Part shown: piece by piece, positions 30,038-38,422 of the stretch
Layout: the number at the start of each line of letters is the position of its first letter
Position numbering within the stretch: position 1 is the first letter of the stretch
Origin: JBKECA01 sp047973435
GTDB taxonomy: Bacteria > Planctomycetota > Planctomycetia > Planctomycetales > Planctomycetaceae
Direction: 5' to 3'
Length of the DNA stretch: 64,000 bases
NCBI GenBank assembly: GCA_047973435.1
Contig: JBKECA010000046.1
Span: 1-64,000 of the forward strand
The notes under the pieces: generated by a model
What the model saw: only the letters and a program-made list of their open reading frames with translations
What the model was told of the DNA's origin: nothing
The model's database searches: none
Program-made: the position numbers and the translations under genes

Positions 30038-31993
30038 ATGCAAGCCGACTCCGCCAACACATCTCCCTCGAATTCGCTCGTCGACATCGACACGAACGCG
30101 ACGCCGATCGACTTCACGTCGCCCGACGTCCCGGTCACCGGTGCGAACGCCGCACTGAGACGGCTCCCCAAGCTGGAGGTAGATGCAGCCTCACTGATTA
30201 GCAAGCCGGGATTCGTCCCCCGCTGGAAGCCGTTCTGGCCGAAGGTCAAAACGATCAATGTCACCTTCCCCGACGGCATGGAATTTCTACCCGTCAAGCC
30301 GGAGCGGGAAGAGTCCGAACTCAAGAGCATCGCCCCTCCCAAGCCCAAGGCCGAAGGCGAAGAACCGCCCGCCAAAAAACCAACCCGCATCAAGCCGCCT
30401 GCGGACGCGCTCTCGCTGGAAGATCGCTTGTTCTATGTCCTGCAGCCGCCGCTCGAATCGTGGCTGAAGGGACAGGAACTCATCATGCCGTTCGAGCCCT
30501 TCAGCTATCAGTACGAAGGGATCGCCTGGATCTTTTCGCAAAAGGCGGCCCTGCTGGCCGACGAAATGGGCCTCGGCAAGACGATGCAGACCATCACCGC
30601 ACTCAGGCTGCTGCTGCGCTCGGGTCAGGTGCGACGCATTCTGCTGGTCTGCCCCAAGCCGCTGATTCCGAACTGGCAACGGGAATTCAAGACCTGGGCG
30701 GAGGAACTCCCCATTACTCCGGTCGAAGGAGACGGCCCCCGTCGCAGGCTGCTATGGCAGCTCCCCGGTTCGGTCATCCTGCTGGCCAACTACGAGCTGG
30801 TCGTCCGCGACTTCCAGGAAATGATTCAAGAGTACGCCGACGATGCGGGCGACCGCACCGTCGGCACTCTGCTCTCCCACGACGGATTGGGCCGCTCCCT
30901 GCGCGGCGGCAAGGCGTACACCGGTGACGACACTCAACCCTCAACACTCAACTCTCCACTCCCCAAATTCGATCTCGTCGTGCTCGACGAAGCCCAGCGA
31001 ATCAAGAACCGGGAATCACTCACGTCCACGGTCATTCGTTCGCTCCCTCGCAAGCGGTCGCTGTGCCTCACCGGGACGCCGATCGAGAATCGTCCGGAGG
31101 AGATGGCGAGCCTGTTCGAGTTCATGGGGGTCATTCCACCCGCTGGCTCTCCCGATCTGCGTCAGCTCAGCCAGCTCAGCCGACAATACGTGCTGCGACG
31201 GACCAAAGACCTGGTAATGACCGACCTTCCGCCGCGTCTCGACCGCGACGAAGTGATCGAGTTGGCTCCCGCTCAGAAGTACGCCTACGAGCAGGCCGAG
31301 AAGGAAGGGGTAATGCACCTCAACGATCTCGGCGAGCAGATTTCGATCCAGAACGTCTTCGAGCTGGTGCTGCGACTCAAACAGATTACGAACTACGATC
31401 CGCTGACGAACGAGTCTGCCAAGTTCGATCGGCTGGCGGCCGACATGGAGGAAATCGCCGCGTCGGGCGGCAAGGCGATTCTCTTCAGCCAGTGGACCAA
31501 GACGATCGACTGGCTCGCTCCACGCCTCAAAGCCGGCAACCCTCTCATCTACCACGGCGGCGTTCCGACCAAGCAACGCGAGCCGATTCTGCACCAGTTC
31601 AAGCACGACCCCAAGTCCCACCTGCTGCTGATGAGCTACGGCACCGGAGCGGTCGGCCTGAACCTGCAGTTCGCCGGCTATGTCTTCCTTTACGACCGCT
31701 GGTGGAACCCAGCCGTCGAGGATCAGGCCATCAACCGCGCCCACCGCATCGGAGCCACCGCGTCACAGATCATCGTCAGCAAGTTTATTTGCAAGGACAC
31801 CATCGAAGAGCGGATCGACAAGGTGCTCCGCCAAAAGCGCGACATCTTTGCCAGCGTGCTGGGCGAAGGAGACAACAGCAGCGCGTCGCTCAGCCTCAAC
31901 GCCAGCGAAATCTTCGGCCTGTTCGACCTCAAGGCCCGAACGAAGAAGGGGGACGCCAAGTCAATCGGCCCGAAAAAACCAGCAGCGGCGTGA
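30038..31993 (+). CDS. SNF2-family DEAD/DEAH-type helicase/translocase
   Basis: 651 residues. After a Pro/Lys-rich N-terminus of about 150 residues come motif I DEMGLGKT (from residue 175), motif II DEAQ (317), motif III LTGTPIEN, the C-terminal helicase domain with LFSQWTKTIDWL and YHGGV, and motif VI QAINRAHRIG. SNF2 enzymes use ATP to move along double-stranded DNA; no nuclease or methylase domain is fused. Residues about 298-310, just before motif II, come from a 7-bp repeat tract. The ATPase/DUF3226 pair follows 91 bases downstream, so a shared role is possible. Confidence 0.9.
   Translation: MQADSANTSPSNSLVDIDTNATPIDFTSPDVPVTGANAALRRLPKLEVDAASLISKPGFVPRWKPFWPKVKTINVTFPDGMEFLPVKPEREESELKSIAPPKPKAEGEEPPAKKPTRIKPPADALSLEDRLFYVLQPPLESWLKGQELIMPFEPFSYQYEGIAWIFSQKAALLADEMGLGKTMQTITALRLLLRSGQVRRILLVCPKPLIPNWQREFKTWAEELPITPVEGDGPRRRLLWQLPGSVILLANYELVVRDFQEMIQEYADDAGDRTVGTLLSHDGLGRSLRGGKAYTGDDTQPSTLNSPLPKFDLVVLDEAQRIKNRESLTSTVIRSLPRKRSLCLTGTPIENRPEEMASLFEFMGVIPPAGSPDLRQLSQLSRQYVLRRTKDLVMTDLPPRLDRDEVIELAPAQKYAYEQAEKEGVMHLNDLGEQISIQNVFELVLRLKQITNYDPLTNESAKFDRLAADMEEIAASGGKAILFSQWTKTIDWLAPRLKAGNPLIYHGGVPTKQREPILHQFKHDPKSHLLLMSYGTGAVGLNLQFAGYVFLYDRWWNPAVEDQAINRAHRIGATASQIIVSKFICKDTIEERIDKVLRQKRDIFASVLGEGDNSSASLSLNASEIFGLFDLKARTKKGDAKSIGPKKPAAA
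30931..30965 (+). repeat. 7-bp-periodic repeat tract C (five units), in frame in the SNF2 gene
   Basis: Units cactcaa, ccctcaa, cactcaa, ctctcca, ctcccca encode a peptide with QPSTLNSPLP directly before helicase motif II. This is almost the peptide made by tract A in the PSD1 gene, although the proteins are unrelated. Confidence 0.75.
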
Positions 31994-32084
31994 CGCTGAT
32001 GTATGGATCGATCGTCCACTCACTACAATCCGGAACAGCAGGCCGCTACTGCTCCAAGTGGAACTCACACGCGACGAGATCGGC

Positions 32085-33218
32085 ATGTACTCTTCATTAA
32101 AGGTTGATGGCTATCGGGGATTCTCGGATTATTTGATCCATGAGTTGAAAACGGTAAATCTCCTGGTAGGCCGAAACAACACCGGGAAGACCTCACTACT
32201 CGAAGCAGCGCTGATTCTTGCGACCGAGGGAGACCCATCGACATTTGCGAGAATTGCTTCTCAGCGAGGCGAGGAAGTTGCGGTTGATCCAGATGACGAA
32301 AGTCCGCGGCCAGATATTTTGCCCGACATCTCGCACTTCTTCTACGGTCATGAGATCGCTGCAAATGCCAGTATCGAGATCACCGACACAATCACAAATG
32401 CGGTAAAAGTCGAAGTGGTGTCTCGCGACGAAATCGTGAATCAAAAGCAGCCGACACTGTTTGCGCCAGACTCTTACTACCGCGTGAGACGACGCCTGAA
32501 CGACTGGGGACTGCTTCTCAGCTTGAAGTCTTTCAGCGAAGGCTCGGCTCTTGATCGCTACATGGCGATGCTTGAAACTGGGGGGTTCGATCCCCGGGCA
32601 GTTCTGCATCCTGGACGCGCTGCCGCCGAGCGAATTGAGCGTATGCCGTCAGTTACTTTCATTGGTGCAGAATCCGTCGACCCAAAGAATCTGCGTGCGA
32701 TGTGGGATCAAACAATCGAACAAGGTATCGAATCCGGCGTTGTGGAGGCATTGCAGATTCTCGATGCCACTGTTGAAAGCGTACAGTTCCGGACGAGTGA
32801 CATCCGTAGTCGCTCTGCCAAGAGTGGCGTCCTGATCGGTCATCGCGGTCAGAAACGGCGAGTTCCGCTCGGCAGCCTTGGCGACGGTATGCGGCGATTG
32901 CTTTCCCTTGCATTGGCGTTGAACCATACTCGCGATGGAGTATTGCTTGTGGACGAAATCGATACCGGACTGCACTGGACGGCGATGCCTGAGATGTGGC
33001 GGCTAGTTATCGAAACCGCGATCAAAAACGACACCCAAGTCTTCGCCACCACACACAGCGCTGACTGCATTCGAGGTCTTAGTTGGGCCTGCCGACAGCA
33101 TCCTGAGTTGGCGGGACACATCTCACTCCAGACGATCGACCCGGAACTCAGCGAATCGATTCCGTCGACTGCAGAGCAATTGCATATCTCGATGGACCAG
33201 GACATTGAGGTTCGCTGA
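32085..33218 (+). CDS. AAA/ABC-type ATPase, OLD/RecF-like, of a two-gene module
   Basis: 377 residues. It begins MYSSLKVDGYRGFSD, the usual N-terminal strand of AAA_15/OLD-type ATPases. Walker A GRNNTGKTS at 29-37, signature-like LGSLGDGMRRLLSLALAL, Walker B VLLVDEIDTGLHW (Asp290, Glu291) and a late ATTHSADCI (switch His) complete an ABC-like head. No TOPRIM domain is fused; it is encoded by the next gene, whose ATG overlaps this stop (TGATG). Base composition is lower in GC than neighbours (28 of 60 at 32341-32400), suggesting transfer. Likely role: ATP-dependent sensor in defence or DNA repair; unproven. Confidence 0.85.
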   Translation: MYSSLKVDGYRGFSDYLIHELKTVNLLVGRNNTGKTSLLEAALILATEGDPSTFARIASQRGEEVAVDPDDESPRPDILPDISHFFYGHEIAANASIEITDTITNAVKVEVVSRDEIVNQKQPTLFAPDSYYRVRRRLNDWGLLLSLKSFSEGSALDRYMAMLETGGFDPRAVLHPGRAAAERIERMPSVTFIGAESVDPKNLRAMWDQTIEQGIESGVVEALQILDATVESVQFRTSDIRSRSAKSGVLIGHRGQKRRVPLGSLGDGMRRLLSLALALNHTRDGVLLVDEIDTGLHWTAMPEMWRLVIETAIKNDTQVFATTHSADCIRGLSWACRQHPELAGHISLQTIDPELSESIPSTAEQLHISMDQDIEVR

Positions 33219-33937
33219 TGTCGCGGCCCGTCCAGCGTCCCGAGTTGTGGGTCGAGGGGAAGAACGATCTGTTCAGCCTGTGTTACCTCCTGGGCAAGCA
33301 TGGCATCGACATTGCGGAGTCCACGCGACGCTTCGATGTCAAAGACAAAGGCTCCGTGGCGACAATATTTGCAGGCATGGAGCAGGCAATTCGACAAAGT
33401 CGGCATCGGCCGATTGGCTTTGTCATAGACGCCGACTGGACTGGCATCGAGGATGGTGGACTTCAACGCCGTTGGAACCGCGTTTGCTCGATCCTGAAGA
33501 AGTTGGATGTCGCCGCCGATCAGCTTCCGCAAGTTCCTGCGGCCCAAGGGACGATCCTTACGGTGCCGAAGTTCCACGCACGTGTCGGGTTTTGGCTGAT
33601 GCCCGACAATCAGCAGGATGGAAATCTGGAACGATTCCTCGAACTGATGATGAAGAAACAGCTGGAACTTGTGGAGCACGCCAAGTCAGCTTCTGAGGTT
33701 GCTCGCGGTCAGTACGGTGCTGAGTTTCGTGAAGAGGACCTGACCAAAGCCACGGTCTATACGGTGCTGGCTTGGCAAGAATCTCCCGGCCGACCGCCGG
33801 GAGAGATCATGGCGAAGTCGGAGTCGATCTTTGAGCATGGCAGTCCGACCGCCGTGCAGTTTGTCAACTGGTTTCGCGAACTGTTTGAGATTGAGGAAAC
33901 GGAATCTGACGCAATTCCTCCTCAAGGCCAGTCCTGA
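33218..33937 (+). CDS. DUF3226 (TOPRIM-like) protein, partner of the ATPase
   Basis: 239 residues. WVEGKNDLF (Glu13, Asp17) and VIDADW (Asp71, Asp73) match the acidic Glu and DxD pattern of TOPRIM folds. GFWLMPDNQ with following GNLERFLELM (124-142) is the hallmark of DUF3226. TOPRIM partners of ABC-type ATPases act as nucleases or effectors in OLD, Gabija and PARIS systems; DUF3226 itself has no firmly known activity. The start codon overlaps the ATPase stop, so the two are translationally coupled and probably form a complex. Confidence 0.8.
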   Translation: MSRPVQRPELWVEGKNDLFSLCYLLGKHGIDIAESTRRFDVKDKGSVATIFAGMEQAIRQSRHRPIGFVIDADWTGIEDGGLQRRWNRVCSILKKLDVAADQLPQVPAAQGTILTVPKFHARVGFWLMPDNQQDGNLERFLELMMKKQLELVEHAKSASEVARGQYGAEFREEDLTKATVYTVLAWQESPGRPPGEIMAKSESIFEHGSPTAVQFVNWFRELFEIEETESDAIPPQGQS

Positions 33938-34040
33938 GATCGCTCAAATCGCTGCTTGGCGGACATGCAACTGCCGCATACCATCGCGGACTTGTAATGA
34001 AGTCGGATGAACCAAGCGTAATACCAGCAGGCGATGTGAC

Positions 34041-35072
34041 ATGCGGATCGGCATTGTGGGCTATCAGGGGACCGGCAAGAGCACCGTGTTTGAACTCCTC
34101 ACGGGGATCAAGCCCGATCTCGCCAAGGCCCACACCGGGCAGGTCGGCATTGCCGTCGTGCCCGACGAGCGGTTCGATAAGCTCGTTGTTCACTACAAGC
34201 CCAAGAAAGTCACCCCCGCCAAGATTGAGCTGCTGGATACTCCCGGCCTCCTCAAAGGAGAGCAGCAGGGGAATGCCCAGCGGCTGGGGGTCATTCGCGA
34301 GGCGACCGCACTCGTGCAGGTAGTCGGCAGCTTTCTCGGCAGCGACGCCGTCGCCGAGGTGAACGACTTCGTCGCCGACATGATTCTGGCGGACCTGCAA
34401 ATCGTCACCAACCGCATCCAGCGGCTGGAGAAGGATGTTCTCAAGCCGGTGCCGAACCGGGATGCGCTCCGGGCCGAACTGGAGAGCCTGCAGCCGATCG
34501 CCGCCAAGCTGGAGAATGGCGAGAACCTGCTTGATATGGAGTTCAACGAAATTCAGATCGCCGCGACGCGATCGTTCTCGCTGCTCTCTCGCAAGCGGCA
34601 CATGGTGGTCCTCAACACGACCGATTCCAGTGGCGGTGAAGCGGACGTCGCCAAGCTGCAGGGTCTGGGCTTTCAGACGATGGCGGCCCCGCTCGGTTTG
34701 GAGCTGGAGGTTAACCAGCTGCCCGATGGCGATCGGGAAGAATTCGCCCGCGAGATGGGTCTGGGCGAATCGTCTCGCAGTCGCGTGCTGCGGGGCATCT
34801 TCGAGCTGACCGACTACATCACCTTCTATACTTGCGACGAGAAGGAAGTGCACGCCTGGCTGCTCAAGCGGGGCGAGAACGCCGTCGAAGCGGCCGGCAC
34901 GATTCACAGCGACCTCGCCCGGGGCTTCATTCGGGCGGAAGTCATGTCGACCGACGATTTGCTGCGGCTGGGCAGCGAACGCGAAGTCAAAGCCGCGGGC
35001 CTGCACCGCACGGAAGGGAAGGACTATATCGTCCAGGATGGCGACGAAATCGTGGTCAAATTCAGCGTGTGA
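34041..35072 (+). CDS. YchF/Obg-like P-loop GTPase/ATPase with C-terminal TGS (DUF933) domain
   Basis: 343 residues. G1 GYQGTGKST at 7-15, G3 DTPG, and a C-terminal TGS-like segment (YTCDEKEVHAWLLKRG through the end, DEIVVKF). YchF proteins bind ATP and associate with ribosomes or the stress response. The canonical NKxD/NxxE position reads LNTTDS here, so nucleotide preference is unclear. The gene is of normal length, on the + strand, after the ATPase/DUF3226 pair but with neighbours' high GC (40 of 60 at 34681-34740), marking the end of the low-GC stretch. Confidence 0.87.
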   Translation: MRIGIVGYQGTGKSTVFELLTGIKPDLAKAHTGQVGIAVVPDERFDKLVVHYKPKKVTPAKIELLDTPGLLKGEQQGNAQRLGVIREATALVQVVGSFLGSDAVAEVNDFVADMILADLQIVTNRIQRLEKDVLKPVPNRDALRAELESLQPIAAKLENGENLLDMEFNEIQIAATRSFSLLSRKRHMVVLNTTDSSGGEADVAKLQGLGFQTMAAPLGLELEVNQLPDGDREEFAREMGLGESSRSRVLRGIFELTDYITFYTCDEKEVHAWLLKRGENAVEAAGTIHSDLARGFIRAEVMSTDDLLRLGSEREVKAAGLHRTEGKDYIVQDGDEIVVKFSV

Positions 35073-35275
35073 GCGGGATAGAGACGCCCCTGCGATCTCG
35101 CCCCTCCCGGCTGAATCTGGCCAGCAACCTCTTGCTCTGCTGCCATCGGTCGGGGATAGTGAAGAGAGTCTCCGAAGCGTTTCGGCGTGACTGCGGTCGC
35201 CTCGCTGCGCCGTTTCGCCACCGTGGCTGCTGTCGCTGAATGTGATTCGATCCGTTCCGGGCGGGAGTGTGGTTC

Positions 35276-36130
35276 ATGTTCTCTCCGCGAAACTCCTTGC
35301 CGCTGCTGGTTGGACTGGTGTCATTGCTGACAGCGGCGATCGCGTCTGCCCAGCAAGTGACAATCCGTGTTCCGCAGCAGTCGATCAGCAGTGGCTACTA
35401 CGAGTACATCGGCAGCCGGTGGGTTTACTTCGGCCCAGGGTTCGGCTTCTCCTTCGGCGGTCAACCGCTTCCGACCTATGGCGGCTTTAATCCGAATGCC
35501 GGGCTGGACGGAGGCTTTCCATTCGGCAGTGGGGGCACGGGGGGCCAGTTCAACTTCTCAGCGGTCGCGGGTGGTTCGACGGCCTTCACCACCACGACGC
35601 CGATGCTGACCGTCACGAATGGCGTTCCTGGGTCAATAACGGCCGGTCAGTTCACCCCCTTCGTTACCGGTATTTCACCGGTGCTCGGCGGGGGACTGGC
35701 GACGAATCCCGCCTTCAACAACCTCGGCGCCTCAAATAGTATTCTGGGCCGCATTCAGCGGGGCGAAATACACATCCGGGACGGTCAGGTCATGGCGGGT
35801 CCCGATCCGCTGTTGAGTCTTGCTCCGGAATTAGAGGCGCCACCAATCTTGTTCCCGCGCGACGATACTAACGACCATCCGCAGGTCGCCCCCGTTATCG
35901 ACGAGGTTCAAGTTCGACATCGGGCCCAGCTCGAAACCACTGCGGCACTCCAACAACAGGCAGTGGACAGCGACGCGAACGCGAAGGCACAGGAACTCTT
36001 CGCCAAGGGACAGCGGCTCGAATCGAAAGGCAAAACCGGTGCCGCAAAATTGCTTTACCAGACGGCTGTCCAGCAGGCCACGGGCGTTCTGCAAGACGAG
36101 ATCGCGACTCACCTGCAGTCGTTACCATAG
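35276..36130 (+). CDS. Secreted Gly/Thr-rich hypothetical protein with C-terminal helical domain
   Basis: 284 residues from the ATG at 35276 (GTG nine bases earlier possible). Signal peptide MFSPRNSLPLLVGLVSLLTAAIASAQ. A Gly/Phe/Thr-rich region (about 45-140, for example GGFPFGSGGTGGQFNFS) follows. The C-terminal 70 residues look like a TPR-type hairpin (AKAQELFAKGQRLESKGKTG and the following helix). No family is recognised. It is probably periplasmic or surface-exposed. Confidence 0.75.
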   Translation: MFSPRNSLPLLVGLVSLLTAAIASAQQVTIRVPQQSISSGYYEYIGSRWVYFGPGFGFSFGGQPLPTYGGFNPNAGLDGGFPFGSGGTGGQFNFSAVAGGSTAFTTTTPMLTVTNGVPGSITAGQFTPFVTGISPVLGGGLATNPAFNNLGASNSILGRIQRGEIHIRDGQVMAGPDPLLSLAPELEAPPILFPRDDTNDHPQVAPVIDEVQVRHRAQLETTAALQQQAVDSDANAKAQELFAKGQRLESKGKTGAAKLLYQTAVQQATGVLQDEIATHLQSLP

Positions 36131-36318
36131 GCTTTGACATCGCGAGATTCCCGGCCCGGTGTGGCGGTTCCAGTCGCTTTCGGAGTGACCAGTGGACCCG
36201 CGATCGCCGGCAGGATTTTCGCGCTGAATGCTCCGTTCCTGGTCGCGAATTCCTTCCCCACCGCGTACAAAGTGATGGGGCGGTCTGTCCCGCATCTATC
36301 GCACACCGGGGCCTTGTC

Positions 36319-37320
36319 ATGCGTGGCGAGCGGTTGTTTCTGGGGATCGACATTGGCGGCTCAAGCGTCAAGCTGGGCGTCGTCTCAGGCGTCGGGGACG
36401 TCAAATCCCGGCGTGCTGCGGCGCTGGTTGTCGACCAGGGTCGGGAGGCGGGGCTCGACGCCATTCTTCAAGAGGTCGACCTGTGCCTGGCGGACGCGGG
36501 CATCACAGCGAAGTCACTTCGCGGCGTCGGGGTAGCAGCTCCCGGAACAATGGACCTCTCCGCCGGGATCGTCCTGCATCCGTTCAATCTGCCGGGATGG
36601 GAGAATCTGCCGCTGCGGCAGATCATGCGAGACCGGCTGCAAACGCCCGCCGTGCTGGTGAACGATGCCAACGCCGCGGCCTACGGAGAGTTCTGGGTTG
36701 GAGCGGGGCGCGAGTATCGCAGTCTGATGTTGTGGACCCTGGGGACCGGGATTGGCGGCGGCATCGTGCTCGATGGAGAACTGCTCGTCGGGGCTCACGG
36801 TCATGCCGGAGAGTGTGGCCACATGGTGATTCAGTACACGGGTGGCCCGCAGTCCGATCACGGTATTCACGGTTCAGTCGAACTGTATGCCGGAGCACGA
36901 GCCCTGGTGCGGCGTTGTAAAGAAGCCCTTTGCAATGGTCGTTCGAGTTCCCTTGCCGACCTCTCGACAGAGACACCACTAACGGCGGCGCTCATCGCTC
37001 AAGCGGCCGACGCGGGCGATGAACTGGCCTTGGAGCTGATTCTGGAGACTGCCCGCTATCTGGCGGTCGGAACGGTCAACATCATGCACATCGTCAATCC
37101 CGAAATCATCCTGTTCGGCGGCGCAATGACATTCGGCCGGACTCGTTCGCCTGTCGGCAGCCTGTTTCTCAATGAGATTCGTAACCGCGTCAAGGCCATG
37201 GCGTTTCCCGTTCCCGCCGCACTTACGCGAATTGAGTTCGCGTCACTCGGCAATGATGCCGGTTTCATTGGTGCGGCTGGGTGCGCGCACCGCGCCAGCC
37301 AATCCGGCCCGTTGACATGA
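36319..37320 (+). CDS. ROK-family sugar kinase or regulator without the zinc-cysteine motif
   Basis: 333 residues. N-terminal ATP-binding LGIDIGGSSVKLGVV, VNDANAAAYGEFWVGAG with the catalytic Asp, and LGTGIGGGIVLDGELLVGAHG fit ROK glucokinases. In place of the usual CxCGxxGCxE the region after GHAGECGHMV reads GGPQSDHGIHGSVELYAG, so the zinc ligands are missing while the Glu of the last position is kept. ROK kinases phosphorylate glucose or amino-sugars in the cytoplasm; here folding or specificity may differ. No helix-turn-helix is present, so it is not a ROK repressor. Confidence 0.88.
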   Translation: MRGERLFLGIDIGGSSVKLGVVSGVGDVKSRRAAALVVDQGREAGLDAILQEVDLCLADAGITAKSLRGVGVAAPGTMDLSAGIVLHPFNLPGWENLPLRQIMRDRLQTPAVLVNDANAAAYGEFWVGAGREYRSLMLWTLGTGIGGGIVLDGELLVGAHGHAGECGHMVIQYTGGPQSDHGIHGSVELYAGARALVRRCKEALCNGRSSSLADLSTETPLTAALIAQAADAGDELALELILETARYLAVGTVNIMHIVNPEIILFGGAMTFGRTRSPVGSLFLNEIRNRVKAMAFPVPAALTRIEFASLGNDAGFIGAAGCAHRASQSGPLT

Positions 37321-37627
37321 AGCCATTTCAAAGCCTCGGCATGACGCCCGATCTATGTTTCCCAAGCGGCCCGCTTCGGCGGACTGCCGAGCCAACGACG
37401 AAAGCAGGCCGCGTCTGCAACGGAATTTGAAACTGGGTCGTCGATGGTGTGGGGAGGGGAGAGTTCAGCAGTGTCAGCTGAGAGGTTCTCCGAGAGCTGA
37501 CGACTCCGGGGTCGATCGACAGGGAGGAATTCCAATCGGCATTCACTCGAATTCCACTGACGACTTGCGTCACGACGAGACGTGCGGCGGCACTGTCGGC
37601 GCCTGCCGTGTCGAGGCTGCGCCGTGT
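37321..37627. other. Intergenic region before comF-like gene
   Basis: 307 bases. Contains a degenerate 7-bp-periodic tract at about 37447-37486. The downstream frame is open from 37355, so part of this stretch might be coding if an earlier start is used, but the residues upstream of 37628 show no family features. Confidence 0.5.
37447..37486 (-). repeat. Degenerate 7-bp-periodic repeat tract D
   Basis: gagagtt, cagcagtgt and gagaggtt resemble tract A with small insertions; on the minus strand it would read LTLLNSPLP, close to the peptides of tracts A and C. It lies in a gap. Confidence 0.45.
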
Positions 37628-38365
37628 GTGGGCATCTCACCGGGATCATGGTGGCAATCGGCGGTCGACTTTCTCTATCCCGCAACGTGCGCAGTGTGCC
37701 AACAGAGTCTGCGGACTGGGTCGGGGCTGTGTCACCGCTGTCTAAAAAACCTGGACGCCGGCTTCACCGACTTCTGCCGGCGCTGCTGCGCGCCGGTTGG
37801 TCCGCATCTCGATACCACTGCGGGCTGTTATCACTGCCTGGATGACCGCTTTGCCTTTCAACGCGCGTATGCCTTCGGAGTGCACGATGGCCCGCTGCGC
37901 GCCGCTTGTCTGCAGATGAAGCAGGACGGCAGTGATCGGGTGGCCCGTGCGCTGACCGACCTTCTGCTGCGAACGTGGGGTGACGAGTTGCGGTCTCTGG
38001 CGGTCGACATCATCGTTCCGGTTCCGGCCCATTGGTCAACTCGAATGCTCCGCATTGCCCATCCCGCACAGGCAATTGCGGAACGGATCGGACAGTTCTT
38101 GAAGGCCCCTGTGGACCTCCATATACTCCGCAAGCCGCGGCGAACACCGGCACAAGCCTCGCTGTCTCCCACACGTCGCCGGGAGAACTTGCGAGGGGCA
38201 TTCCATCTGGCGCGCGGGGTTCGCCTGCACGACGTCAAAGTCCTACTCGTCGACGACGTCCTCACAACCGGGACAACCGCAAATCGGGCGGCTCGGGTGT
38301 TGATGAATGGCGATGCGACAGCAGTGCATGTGGCAGTCATCTCGCGCGGCATTGGACAGTGGTGA
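37628..38365 (+). CDS. ComF-family phosphoribosyltransferase-like protein
   Basis: 246 residues from a GTG at 37628 (GAGG 11 bases upstream). Two cysteine pairs form zinc fingers (CAVC, CHRC, then FCRRCC and CYHC) before the phosphoribosyltransferase core with PPi loop region VDIIVPVPAHW and PRPP loop VLLVDDVLTTGTTANRAA. ComF/GntX proteins support DNA uptake in naturally competent bacteria, though many bacteria have them without proven competence. The true start is uncertain: there is no ATG near the family start, and TTG 37565 or ATG 37355 are alternatives. Confidence 0.82.
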   Translation: MGISPGSWWQSAVDFLYPATCAVCQQSLRTGSGLCHRCLKNLDAGFTDFCRRCCAPVGPHLDTTAGCYHCLDDRFAFQRAYAFGVHDGPLRAACLQMKQDGSDRVARALTDLLLRTWGDELRSLAVDIIVPVPAHWSTRMLRIAHPAQAIAERIGQFLKAPVDLHILRKPRRTPAQASLSPTRRRENLRGAFHLARGVRLHDVKVLLVDDVLTTGTTANRAARVLMNGDATAVHVAVISRGIGQW

Positions 38366-38422
38366 ACGACCCCGGCCGGGTCGCCGCCTTAACGGATTGA
38401 GCGAACGGCCGAAGGAACGACC

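Noticed and set aside
31680..32084. Longer N-terminus for the ATPase
   Set aside because: It would overlap the SNF2 helicase by over 300 bases; the family N-terminus matches ATG 32085.
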